In this document: piece by piece, positions 52,274-60,107 of the stretch
Layout: the number at the start of each line of letters is the position of its first letter
Position numbering within the stretch: position 1 is the stretch's first letter
IMG/VR virus record: IMGVR_UViG_3300011113_000163
Span: 1 to 62,057 of that record
Strand: one strand, 5' to 3'
DNA: 62,057 nucleotides
DNA from: a virus
Translations under genes and position numbers: made by a program
The notes under the pieces: generated by a model
The model's input: the letters and a program-made list of their open reading frames with translations, nothing else
Told to the model about the DNA's origin: nothing
Database searches by the model: none

Positions 52274-55195
52274 ATGCCACTTACCCTACGATTAGTAAAA
52301 GGATCGGAATTAACATATGCCGAATTAGACGGTAACTTCACGTTTATAACGGGTAGTTTTACGCCGTTATCTATAACAAGTTCTATGTCAGTTGCAACTG
52401 CAAGTAATATTACTCCTGCAATTGCAAGTAACGGAAATGATAGAATTATTACAAGTGACGGAGATGGTACTGTAACTGCTGAAGCTAATTTTACTTTTAA
52501 TGGTAGTACTGCTAGAATAACCGGATCATTGATAGTATCTAGCTCAGTTAACGTAATTGGAACTAGTTTAATAACTGGCTCATTATCATTGCTAGGTAAT
52601 AGTTCAATTATCGGTAATGAAACATTGACCGGCGGCGTTACTGCGACCGGAGGATTTACAGGTTCATTGATAGGAACAGCGACTACTGCTAGTAATATTA
52701 CACCTGCTATTGCATCAGACGCAGTTAACAGAGTATTAACTAGTGATGGCGACGGTACCGTAACTGCAGAAGCCAATTTAACATTTGACGGTAATGCATT
52801 ATTAGTAACAGGATCATTGACAGTATCTGGTTCTAATACATTACGTAATATAGGTCCTGCGAGATTTAAGGGCGATACACTTAATACTGCAACTATCACA
52901 GCATTAGAAATTACCGGAGGTCTACAAGTATCCGCTAGTATTGATTCTGTCAATAGATATTTGTATAATAGTTCTAGTGTTGTTACGGTAGAGTGGGATG
53001 CGGGTAAATTAAAACATCAATCAAATGGCACTTCTGTTGATTGGATGTCATATTTGTTAAAAAGATCAAGTGGCACTACTGTTGCTAACTGGGATAATAC
53101 ATCTTTATATGATTATTCCGGCGGCGTAAGTGTCGATTGGGGTGGACGACAATTGGCTGATACTTCTGGTATTACATCAATACATTGGGGAAATAGATAT
53201 GCATTATATTCATCTGGATTAAATGCATTTAACTGGGGAACGCCAGGTAAAATATTTATGTCTGGCAGTGTTATATTGACAGGATCTTTATTAGTATCGG
53301 GGTCAGGTACATTGACAAATATAGGACCTGCGCGGTTTAGAAGTAAAGTCACAAACGATGGCACAGTAACAGCACTTGAAATTACAGGCGGTTTACAAGT
53401 ATCAGAAAGTATAAATTCTATCGACAGGCGTTTATATTCAACCGGAACTGTTAATTCTATCGATTGGGGCAATCGTTATTTATATGCCGACGACGGAGCA
53501 ACTGCTGTTGTAAATTGGTATAATTTAAGATTATTTGATGCAGGAGCACTTGCATCAGTAGATTGGTCTGGTAGAACATTACTTAATTCAGCCGAATCAC
53601 CTACAATTGATTGGGAATCACTTTTATTAAGTGATGACACTGGAGCTTCAAGTATTGGTTGGAATAACCGTCGATTATTTTATAGAAATGGAAATGTTGC
53701 TGCGGATTGGAATACTAACAATCAAGTAAAATTTAACGTTTCGCAAAGCTTTATAGTATCAGCATCGACTCAAGGGGCTACTGCAAGTTTAGGAGTTGTG
53801 TATGGCGGACAAGCTGCAACTTGGTATGATGTTGCATTGAATTCAAAAATAAATACTGGCGCAAGTTCATCATTAGTAGTTAGTAAATACATAACATTAA
53901 CTCCTTCGGATACGTTTACAACAATAATTAACGGCGATACAGAAATGTATGCCAAAAACCAAACTAGGATATATGACAATGCCAGTAATAACGCAGCTGT
54001 TCTTATTGATCCAGCTACAGCATTGGCAAGTACATTAACTGTAGCAGGTCTTGCAAAATTTGCAAATGGAGTAAAAGTTACTGGTTCATTGAGTGTATCA
54101 GGGTCGGGTACATTAACAAATATAGGACCTGCAAGATTTAGAAGTACTACTACAAATTCTGCAACAACAACGGCATTGGAAATAACTGGTGGTTTGCAAG
54201 TGTCTGCTAGTATTGATTCTGTTAATAGATACTTAATAGATAATGGAAGTGTTAATTCAATATCATGGAACAACCGCCGTTTAGTAGACACCTCAGGTAA
54301 TACTGTTGCAGATTGGAATGCACTTACATTAACCGACACTATCGGTAATCCAAGCTTGGATTGGGGAAATAGAGCTTTGTACGACTCTACCAATAATACA
54401 AGCGTAGATTGGGGAAGTTACGCACTAAACGATTCTAATACAGTAGCATCTATAGATTGGTCCGGTCGTAGAATATACGATTCTGCTAGTATTGTATCTA
54501 TAGGGTATAATACTCGTACGTTAACTGACGATGTGAATGTAACCTCTATAGATTGGAAAAACAGAACACTTAAAAATGCTTCCAATATAACATTGGTTGA
54601 TTATGCAGCTGGTGATTTATATGATATGGCAGGTAAAAAGTCAATTGACTGGACAGGCGGCGGCGGTGCACGTACATTATATGATGCGAATGCAAGTGCG
54701 TCTATAGATTGGGCAAACCGTCAAATAAAAGGCGAACAACCTGCGGGAGTATCGTATGCAAAGATTGATTACGGCACTGCATATTCAACAACCATCCAAT
54801 CGATATCAGGCTCTGGTGCAACTTCAACGACTGCTAGCATTGTAGTAAGTAACAATCATAATACAGATAATAATGGTGGAGTATTAATAAGTTCTTATAT
54901 AGGAACTCAAGGTTCTACATTAGCAGTAGGTAAGGGAGTAAATATAAACAGTGCCGCCGGAATGACAATAACCGCTGGTAACAGTTTAATAATAACCGGA
55001 AGTTCGACTGTAACTGCAACAACAAATATTTCATCTAGTTATAATGCGCCAGTAACGTTAAATAATATACTTACTATGACACCAGTTAGTACGTTGCCTA
55101 ATGGATTACCGACGGGATCGTTTTTAGTATCAGGATCAGGTGCAAGTTGTAAGCCGTATTTTTGGAACGGAGCTACATGGACAGCCTTATTCTAA
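52274..55195 (+). CDS. Tail fibre with DW-x-NR tandem repeats
   Basis: A 973-residue fibre. The start, LRLVKGSELTYAELDGNFTF, is a common fibre attachment segment. Three blocks of about 15-residue repeats with consensus S-(I/V)-DW-x-x-R-x-L-x-D lie at roughly 52980-53240, 53440-53710 and 54240-54730. They probably fold as a repetitive triple-stranded beta shaft. Between blocks, a 40-residue module (LTNIGPARFRS then ALEITGGLQVS) occurs three times (from about 52841, 53307 and 54109). A C-terminal SFLVSGSGASCKPYFWNGAT segment may form the tip. It stands alone between gp15 and the sheath operon. Confidence 0.78.
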   Translation: MPLTLRLVKGSELTYAELDGNFTFITGSFTPLSITSSMSVATASNITPAIASNGNDRIITSDGDGTVTAEANFTFNGSTARITGSLIVSSSVNVIGTSLITGSLSLLGNSSIIGNETLTGGVTATGGFTGSLIGTATTASNITPAIASDAVNRVLTSDGDGTVTAEANLTFDGNALLVTGSLTVSGSNTLRNIGPARFKGDTLNTATITALEITGGLQVSASIDSVNRYLYNSSSVVTVEWDAGKLKHQSNGTSVDWMSYLLKRSSGTTVANWDNTSLYDYSGGVSVDWGGRQLADTSGITSIHWGNRYALYSSGLNAFNWGTPGKIFMSGSVILTGSLLVSGSGTLTNIGPARFRSKVTNDGTVTALEITGGLQVSESINSIDRRLYSTGTVNSIDWGNRYLYADDGATAVVNWYNLRLFDAGALASVDWSGRTLLNSAESPTIDWESLLLSDDTGASSIGWNNRRLFYRNGNVAADWNTNNQVKFNVSQSFIVSASTQGATASLGVVYGGQAATWYDVALNSKINTGASSSLVVSKYITLTPSDTFTTIINGDTEMYAKNQTRIYDNASNNAAVLIDPATALASTLTVAGLAKFANGVKVTGSLSVSGSGTLTNIGPARFRSTTTNSATTTALEITGGLQVSASIDSVNRYLIDNGSVNSISWNNRRLVDTSGNTVADWNALTLTDTIGNPSLDWGNRALYDSTNNTSVDWGSYALNDSNTVASIDWSGRRIYDSASIVSIGYNTRTLTDDVNVTSIDWKNRTLKNASNITLVDYAAGDLYDMAGKKSIDWTGGGGARTLYDANASASIDWANRQIKGEQPAGVSYAKIDYGTAYSTTIQSISGSGATSTTASIVVSNNHNTDNNGGVLISSYIGTQGSTLAVGKGVNINSAAGMTITAGNSLIITGSSTVTATTNISSSYNAPVTLNNILTMTPVSTLPNGLPTGSFLVSGSGASCKPYFWNGATWTALF
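52980..54730 (+). repeat. Tandem DW-x-x-R fibre repeats
   Basis: Three blocks of roughly 45-base coding repeats, SxDWxxRxLxD in protein, separated by near-copies of a GPARF/ITGGLQVS module. The DNA of the modules is partly conserved (AATATAGGACCTGC at two sites). Confidence 0.75.
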
Positions 55196-55207
55196 TTACC
55201 GGTCAAC

Positions 55208-55216
55208 ATATTTATA
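55208..55216 (+). promoter_or_regulatory. Late element copy
   Basis: ACATATTTATATTAAATT, ending 22 bases before the ATG of the 93-residue coiled-coil protein. Confidence 0.6.
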
Positions 55217-55238
55217 TTAAATTAATAAAGGAATAGTT

Positions 55239-55520
55239 ATGTCAGAAACAAAAAAATTTACACCCGAAGAACTTCAAATGTTAACAGACCTTCGTAAACG
55301 CTACGAATCCAAAGTTACAGAATTTGGTCAGTTAGAATTAGAAATTATGCTAACAGATCAACATGTTGAAGAATTGAAAAAAGCAAAAGTACAAATACAA
55401 CAAGATTATCGTGATCTTCAAGAAGAAGAACGCAAATTACTTGAAACATTTAACTTAAAGTACGGCGCTGGGACGGTAGATGTCGCTACCGGAGAATTTA
55501 CTCCTAATGCAGCACAATAA
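55239..55520 (+). CDS. Small coiled-coil protein before sheath
   Basis: A 93-residue acidic helical protein (KFTPEELQMLTDLRKRYESK, then a long coiled coil). Similar small proteins precede gp18 in marine T4-like phages, and their role is not known. AAAGGAATAG precedes the start. It has its own late element and is separated from the sheath gene by another, so it can be made independently. A chaperone for sheath or tube assembly is possible by position only. Confidence 0.7.
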   Translation: MSETKKFTPEELQMLTDLRKRYESKVTEFGQLELEIMLTDQHVEELKKAKVQIQQDYRDLQEEERKLLETFNLKYGAGTVDVATGEFTPNAAQ

Positions 55521-55544
55521 CATAGTGTTTGGCAATTTGCTTCG

Positions 55545-55553
55545 ATATTTATA
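55545..55553 (+). promoter_or_regulatory. Late element copy
   Basis: CGATATTTATATGAAACA, ending 34 bases before the sheath ATG, the longest leader in the set. Confidence 0.6.
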
Positions 55554-55574
55554 TGAAACATGTTAATAACAATT

Positions 55575-55580
55575 TAGGAG
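55575..55580 (+). promoter_or_regulatory. Shine-Dalgarno of gp18
   Basis: TAGGAG seven bases before the sheath ATG, a clear site in front of an abundant virion protein. Confidence 0.65.
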
Positions 55581-55587
55581 CAAACTA

Positions 55588-57369
55588 ATGGCTGAAAAAA
55601 TTATATCTCCCGGAGTATTTACGAATGAAGTAGATCAATCGTTTTTACCTGCGGGAGTTGCTGCAATTGGAGCTGCAATTATAGGACCTACTGCAAAAGG
55701 CCCTGCTGGTATTCCTACTCAAGTAACTAGTTACTCAGAGTTTGTACAAATATTTGGCGGAGCATTTACAAGCGGTTCTGCAGCGGTTGAAGCTGATTAC
55801 AAATATTTAACTAACTATGCAGCACAAGAGTATTTAAAATATGCGGATACATTGACTGTAGTACGTATTTTAGCTGGCACATATGGACCGGCGACATCAT
55901 ACGTAACTCAATCAATTGGATCTGGCTACTCATTTAAATTAACTACATTGGCAGACGGTGCTATTTTAAACAGCGGTCAGGCAAGTGCAGTTACTTTAGG
56001 AAGAGGATTAGGGTCAGACCAAGGTATTAATGGTATACTTGTAAGTGGAAGTGCTAATAATTTACGTTGGGAAGTATCAAATGTAAACAATGCAAAAGGT
56101 ACATTTACATTATTACTTCGCCGTGGTGATGATACCAATCGTAGAAAAACAATCGTTGAACAGTTCAATAATTTAACATTGGATCCTAATTCCCCAAATT
56201 TTATTTCACGTGTAATTGGAGACCAAGTATATACATTACGTGATAGCGGCACATCAGATCCATTTCTTCAATTGTCTGGATCATTCCCTAACAAATCAAG
56301 TTATGTACGTGTTAGTGAAGTTAAAACAACTTTAAATTATTTAGATTCAAATGGTCGTGTACGTGTTGGAGCAGCTTCTGCATCGCTTCCGTCGGCAGTA
56401 TCGGGAACATTTGCACAAGGAAGTGATGGTAATGTAACTCATCCAATTGCATTCTTTGAAACTATTAGCAATACTAATACGCAAGGATTTAACTTAGCCA
56501 ACGCAAATGATGGATTAAATGCATATGTTGATGCTATTCGTTTATTGAAAAACCAAGACGAATATGATATTAACTTGTTAGTATTACCTGGATTGGTTGA
56601 TAACTATACAAATCATGCTGCTGTTATTTCTGAAGCAGTAAGTATGGTAGAAGATCGCGGTGATTGCTTCTTAGTTTATGATCCAGTAGAGTATGGGGCT
56701 TCATTATCGCAAGCAACTACAGTTGCCGACGGCCGTGATAGTAACTATGCTGCAATTTATTGGCCATGGGTTAAAATTCCAGATAACGATCTAGGAAAGA
56801 ATGTATGGGTTCCTGCATCTGCATTGATACCAGGAGTATATGCATTTAATGACCGAGTAGCTGCTCCATGGTTTGCACCTGCAGGTTTAAATCGTGGTGG
56901 AATTGACATTGCAATTCAAACAGAACGTAAATTAACATTGGCAAATAGAGATACTTTATATGATGCATCTGTAAATCCGATTGCAACTTTCCCTAATAAC
57001 GGAGTTGTTGTATTTGGTCAAAAGACATTGCAAAAGAAAGCATCTGCATTGGATCGTGTAAATGTACGTCGTTTATTGATTGCTGCTAAGAAGTTTATTG
57101 CTTCAAGTACCAAGTATTTAGTATTTGAAAACAATACGGCAGCAACAAGAAACAGATTCTTAAGTATTGTTAATCCATACTTTGATAATATCCAACAACG
57201 TCAAGGTTTATATGCCTTTAAAGTTGTAATGGATGAAACAAATAATACTCCTGATGTAATTGATAGAAATGAAATGAGAGGAGCAATTTATCTTCAACCT
57301 GCTAAAACGGCTGAATTTATTATTGTTGATTTCAATATTCTACCAACAGGTGCTAGTTTCCCAGAATAG
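55588..57369 (+). CDS. 18: Contractile tail sheath protein gp18
   Basis: Tail sheath of 593 residues (T4: 659), which surrounds the tube and contracts to drive it through the cell wall. The N-terminal SPGVFTNEVDQSFLPAG and AAIIGPTAKGPAGIPTQVTS are classic sheath motifs. The conserved C-terminal domain has KTLQKKASALDRVNVRRLL near residue 475, RFLSIVNPYFDNIQQRQGLY and a final AEFIIVDFNILPTGASFPE. It has a late element and Shine-Dalgarno site of its own and is followed by the tube gene after 45 bases, as in T4. Confidence 0.96.
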   Translation: MAEKIISPGVFTNEVDQSFLPAGVAAIGAAIIGPTAKGPAGIPTQVTSYSEFVQIFGGAFTSGSAAVEADYKYLTNYAAQEYLKYADTLTVVRILAGTYGPATSYVTQSIGSGYSFKLTTLADGAILNSGQASAVTLGRGLGSDQGINGILVSGSANNLRWEVSNVNNAKGTFTLLLRRGDDTNRRKTIVEQFNNLTLDPNSPNFISRVIGDQVYTLRDSGTSDPFLQLSGSFPNKSSYVRVSEVKTTLNYLDSNGRVRVGAASASLPSAVSGTFAQGSDGNVTHPIAFFETISNTNTQGFNLANANDGLNAYVDAIRLLKNQDEYDINLLVLPGLVDNYTNHAAVISEAVSMVEDRGDCFLVYDPVEYGASLSQATTVADGRDSNYAAIYWPWVKIPDNDLGKNVWVPASALIPGVYAFNDRVAAPWFAPAGLNRGGIDIAIQTERKLTLANRDTLYDASVNPIATFPNNGVVVFGQKTLQKKASALDRVNVRRLLIAAKKFIASSTKYLVFENNTAATRNRFLSIVNPYFDNIQQRQGLYAFKVVMDETNNTPDVIDRNEMRGAIYLQPAKTAEFIIVDFNILPTGASFPE

Positions 57370-57385
57370 GATTTTAGCAAAGTAG

Positions 57386-57394
57386 ATATTTATA
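57386..57394 (+). promoter_or_regulatory. Late element copy
   Basis: AGATATTTATAAGAAATA, ending 20 bases before the tail-tube ATG. Confidence 0.6.
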
Positions 57395-57414
57395 AGAAAT
57401 AATAGGATAAGAAA

Positions 57415-57903
57415 ATGGCAGAATTATTAGATCCAAGCGAAATATTTTATACCGCGTATGAGCCGAAAATGGCAAACCGCTTCATTATGTACATTGAAGG
57501 AATTCCTGCATACCTTATTAAGGCAGCAAGTCGTCCAAGTATTGACCAAGGTGAAGTGATTCTAGATCATATCAACGTAGAACGCAAGTTAAAAGGTAAA
57601 AGCCGTTGGCAAGATGTTACCGTAACATTATATGACCCAGTTGTTCCGTCAGGCGCACAAGCGGTAATGGAATGGGTACGTTTGCACCACGAGTCTGTAA
57701 CCGGACGTGATGGTTATAGTGACTTTTATAAAAAGAACATTACTTTCAATACTTTAGGACCGGTGGGTGATAAGGTTGAAGAATGGACTTTGATAGGAGC
57801 ATTTATTTCATCTGCAACGTTTGGTGATATGGATTGGGCGACTGAAGATCCAGTTAACATCGAGCTTACGCTGAAGTATGACTATGCCATTTTACAATTT
57901 TAA
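57415..57903 (+). CDS. 19: Tail tube protein gp19
   Basis: Tail tube monomer of 162 residues (T4: 163). Conserved features are an N-terminal MANRFIMYIEGIPAYLIKAA segment, the RKLKGKSRWQDVTVTLYDP strand and the terminal NIELTLKYDYAILQF strand, which together form the hexameric ring barrel. A TAGGATAAG site lies before the start. It is followed by a strong hairpin that probably ends its message. Confidence 0.95.
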   Translation: MAELLDPSEIFYTAYEPKMANRFIMYIEGIPAYLIKAASRPSIDQGEVILDHINVERKLKGKSRWQDVTVTLYDPVVPSGAQAVMEWVRLHHESVTGRDGYSDFYKKNITFNTLGPVGDKVEEWTLIGAFISSATFGDMDWATEDPVNIELTLKYDYAILQF

Positions 57904-57931
57904 TGGCAATCATATTTGGAAGTTAGAATTT

Positions 57932-57975
57932 AAATCCTTATATTTATTAGAAATAATAAGTATAAGGATTTTTTT
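57932..57975 (+). terminator. 18-bp GAAA-loop hairpin abutting the HNH start codon
   Basis: The left arm AAATCCTTATATTTATTA (57932-57949), loop GAAA and right arm TAATAAGTATAAGGATTT (57954-57971) pair over 18 positions with one wobble and are followed by Ts. It can terminate transcription from the tube gene. Because the HNH ATG starts at 57976, it also takes up the whole ribosome-binding region and should block translation. Its left arm contains a late element. Confidence 0.85.
57940..57948 (+). promoter_or_regulatory. Late element copy inside a hairpin
   Basis: TTATATTTATTAGAAATA lies within the left arm and loop of the hairpin. A transcript begun just after it would lack the left arm and so would not fold the block on the HNH start codon. 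Confidence 0.5.
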
Positions 57976-58668
57976 ATGACCGAATTTACATGTACTGCCT
58001 GTAATCGCAAATTCAATAGTTACAAGAGTCTACAGACCCATAATTCCAGGACACATAAAATAAAAGGAATACAGACCTTTATTAATGTATATCACGGCGG
58101 TATTCATCCAAAATGTAAATGCGGCTGTGATCAAGAACTAAACTATCAGAACGGTAAGTTTGGTGAATACATTCGAGGACATGTAGCCAGAGTTAACGGA
58201 GGCTTTTATACGGAAGAAGGTATCAATAAGTCAACCGAAACTCGTAGGCAGCAGTATAAAGACGGTACACGTATGCAATGGAATGCCGGTAAACAAATGA
58301 CAGATAATTGGCTAGCTACTTATAAAATAGGATGGAAAAAACGTGGCGTAGAATGGAAACAATCGTTACGTGAAACTAGAGCCAAGCAACTCGGATACGA
58401 ATCCTGGCGGCATTGGTATGATACTCTACCAGACCGTAAACGCTATTACTACGATGTATGGAGATTGACAGAAGCCAATGCACACCTCATACCAGGATAT
58501 GATCCAGAACTACGAGGAATTGCCGGTACTGAAGGAGCCTATCAAATTGATCATGTTATTCCAATATCTAAAGGATATACAGAAAGCATGCCTCCGGACA
58601 TTATTGCTTCGCCAGAAAATTTAAGATTTATTTCGTGGCAAGAAAATTTACAAAAGGGAAATCGCTGA
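57976..58668 (+). CDS. Free-standing HNH homing-type endonuclease with C2H2 finger
   Basis: A 230-residue nuclease that probably cuts related genomes lacking the gene and spreads by repair. The N terminus is a C2H2 finger (C6-x2-C9-x12-H22-x4-H27) for DNA binding. A Cys-rich KCKCGCDQEL segment follows, then basic NUMOD-like helices. The HNH core has QID192H193VIPISKGY and the terminal ENLRFISWQENLQKGNR. It interrupts the tail operon between the tube and baseplate genes, a usual site for such elements. The start codon directly follows the 18-bp hairpin. Confidence 0.88.
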   Translation: MTEFTCTACNRKFNSYKSLQTHNSRTHKIKGIQTFINVYHGGIHPKCKCGCDQELNYQNGKFGEYIRGHVARVNGGFYTEEGINKSTETRRQQYKDGTRMQWNAGKQMTDNWLATYKIGWKKRGVEWKQSLRETRAKQLGYESWRHWYDTLPDRKRYYYDVWRLTEANAHLIPGYDPELRGIAGTEGAYQIDHVIPISKGYTESMPPDIIASPENLRFISWQENLQKGNR

Positions 58669-58673
58669 CCCAT

Positions 58674-58682
58674 ATATTTATA
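58674..58682 (+). promoter_or_regulatory. Late element copy, very close to a start codon
   Basis: ATATATTTATATAAAATG. Four bases separate it from the ATG at 58687, so this would be a leaderless message if it is a promoter. Confidence 0.5.
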
Positions 58683-58686
58683 TAAA

Positions 58687-58950
58687 ATGAAAAAGAACGT
58701 TGATCCTATAGAACATTACGGTACTAAAATTAATGAAGCTATATCTCTTGCTGCTTTATTAGGTACTGGTGTAGCCGCAATATTATACGGTAAAAAACTT
58801 TACGATGCTATAAAGGCAGTACGTAAAAAGTTCGACAATGATCCAGAGATTGAAGCCGCGGCAGATGACATGCTTAAACAAGCAGAACGCCTTAAAGATA
58901 CGGCAGAACGAAAAGTTTCAGAACGTGATAAACGTCATACAAAACGATAA
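58687..58950 (+). CDS. Small protein with one hydrophobic helix and targeting-like N terminus
   Basis: An 87-residue protein. Residues 1-17 end in KINE, then A (a gp21-type site). A hydrophobic helix follows at about 18-36 (ISLAALLGTGVAAILYG), then a charged helix rich in Lys, Asp and Arg. The same plan (short head ending in NE, hydrophobic segment, charged helix) recurs in the gene at 60108, so the two may be distant paralogues. After cleavage, a small membrane-active helical peptide would remain. An internal head protein ejected with DNA is one possibility. Confidence 0.6.
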   Translation: MKKNVDPIEHYGTKINEAISLAALLGTGVAAILYGKKLYDAIKAVRKKFDNDPEIEAAADDMLKQAERLKDTAERKVSERDKRHTKR

Positions 58951-58955
58951 ATACC

Positions 58956-58964
58956 ATATTTATT
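58956..58964 (+). promoter_or_regulatory. Late element copy
   Basis: CCATATTTATTAAAAATA, ending 28 bases before the ATG of the gp26-type gene. Confidence 0.6.
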
Positions 58965-58992
58965 AAAAATAAAGTTATATAAAAAGGAAAAT

Positions 58993-59850
58993 ATGCCAAC
59001 AGTTAACGACGAGTACAAAGGCGGGCCATTATCAGATGCACAATTAAAGGCAATGGCAACTGCAAATTATCAAACCCAAAATCCATCAACTCCTACATCA
59101 GGATATACAGGTCCTACGGAAATCATTGAATTACCTAGCAAAGGAGTATTATATCCAGAAGATCATCCATTAAAGTCTGGTAAGATTGAGATGAAGTATA
59201 TGACTGCAAAGGAAGAAGATATTCTTACCAATCAAAGTTATATCAAGCAAGGAGTAGTGCTAGATAAATTGTTTCAAGCACTTATTATAACGCCTGTTGA
59301 TTACAATGATTTATTGTTAGGCGATAAAAATGCTATCATGGTTGCAGCTCGTGTATTAGGATACGGTTCTAAATACGAAACAGATGTTATTTCTCCGGCT
59401 GGAACAAAACAACGCGTTGAAATAGATTTAACACAATTAAAAGATAAAGAAATTGATTGGTCATTGTTAGTACCTGGTAAAAATGAATTTGAATTTGAAT
59501 TACCAGCGAGCAAACATAAAATTACTTTCAAGTTATTGACACAAGCCGATAACAAAAAGATTGATGCAGAAATTACAGGACTAGCAAAAGTTAAAAAAGA
59601 AGCTCCATTAACTACACGATTGAAATATTTGATTACATCAGTTGATGGTAATACAGAAACAGCATTTATACGTAAGTTTGTTGATAATGAATTATTGGCA
59701 ATTGATAGTCGTGCAATTCGTAATTACATGTCTAGCATTACTCCAGATATTGATTTAAATGTTGATTTGGTCGATGAGGTGACCGGAGAAAGCTTTCGTA
59801 GTTCGTTTACCTTCGGATTGGACTTTTTTTGGCCTGACGCCCAAGTATAA
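58993..59850 (+). CDS. 26: Baseplate hub/assembly protein, T4 gp26-type
   Basis: A 285-residue member of the T4 baseplate family (gp26, 208 residues in T4), required for hub assembly, with an EIIELPSKGVLYPEDHPLKS segment near residue 42, KIEMKYMTAKEEDILTNQSY near 64 and FTFGLDFFWPD at the end. The family motif order LPS-kG-lYp then MtakEEdIL is typical. AAAAAGGAAAAT precedes the start. The end has a run of seven Ts where reading can shift into the downstream small frame. In T4 the next gene is 51, another assembly factor. Confidence 0.85.
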   Translation: MPTVNDEYKGGPLSDAQLKAMATANYQTQNPSTPTSGYTGPTEIIELPSKGVLYPEDHPLKSGKIEMKYMTAKEEDILTNQSYIKQGVVLDKLFQALIITPVDYNDLLLGDKNAIMVAARVLGYGSKYETDVISPAGTKQRVEIDLTQLKDKEIDWSLLVPGKNEFEFELPASKHKITFKLLTQADNKKIDAEITGLAKVKKEAPLTTRLKYLITSVDGNTETAFIRKFVDNELLAIDSRAIRNYMSSITPDIDLNVDLVDEVTGESFRSSFTFGLDFFWPDAQV

Positions 59851-59854
59851 AGTA
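59824..59854 (+). other. Possible programmed frameshift site
   Basis: Seven Ts at 59824-59830 lie near the end of the gp26-type gene. A +1 (or -2) slip on TTT-TTT continues as FFGLTPKYKVM into the small frame at 59855 without a stop. The codons between the slip and that ATG read as plausible protein sequence. Confidence 0.4.
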
Positions 59855-60049
59855 ATGTTGCAAGAGCAACTATTCGATTTAGTATTTTTTGGTAAGGGCG
59901 GGTTTACATATTCAGATGTATGCAATATGCCAGTTTTTATACGGCATTTCTTTATAAGAAGATTGCAAAAGCATTTTGACGATGAAAAGAAAGCACATGA
60001 TAAAGCCATGAGACAATCCAAAGGAAAGGTTAAACCTGGTAAAAGATAA
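59855..60049 (+). CDS. Small assembly-chaperone-like protein, possibly also a frameshift product
   Basis: A 64-residue reading frame beginning MLQEQLFDLVFFGKGGFTYS, then DVCNMPVFIRHFFIRRLQKH. Proteins of this pattern (aromatic strand, GGF-T/S, then MP and an Arg-rich helix) follow gp26-type genes in T4-like phages and take the place of tail-assembly partners. It can start at its own ATG, four bases after the gp26-type stop, or be joined to that protein by a slip on the T-run. Weak ribosome-binding sequence (AAGTATAAAGTA) is compatible with frameshift or coupling. It ends before a terminator. Confidence 0.65.
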   Translation: MLQEQLFDLVFFGKGGFTYSDVCNMPVFIRHFFIRRLQKHFDDEKKAHDKAMRQSKGKVKPGKR

Positions 60050-60074
60050 AAAGAGCTCCATCCGGAGCTTTTTT
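60050..60074 (+). terminator. Rho-independent terminator
   Basis: A 6-bp stem AGCTCC / GGAGCT with loop ATCC, extended by a G-T and A-T pairs, followed by six Ts. It ends the gp26-type message. Confidence 0.85.
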
Positions 60075-60083
60075 ACTGATCTG

Positions 60084-60092
60084 ATATTTATA
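60084..60092 (+). promoter_or_regulatory. Late element copy
   Basis: TGATATTTATATAAAAGG, just after the terminator and 15 bases before the ATG of the 84-residue protein. It starts the tape-measure message. Confidence 0.65.
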
Positions 60093-60107
60093 TAAAAGGT
60101 ATTAAGT

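Noticed and set aside
52267-54393. Several minus-strand frames opposite the DW-repeat fibre
   Set aside because: They are shadows produced by the repetitive Thr/Ser/Gly codons of the fibre, with no Shine-Dalgarno and no known domain.
52980-54730. Regular repeats considered as a CRISPR array
   Set aside because: Units are about 45 bases, coding, imperfect and contiguous without spacers; they are fibre shaft repeats.
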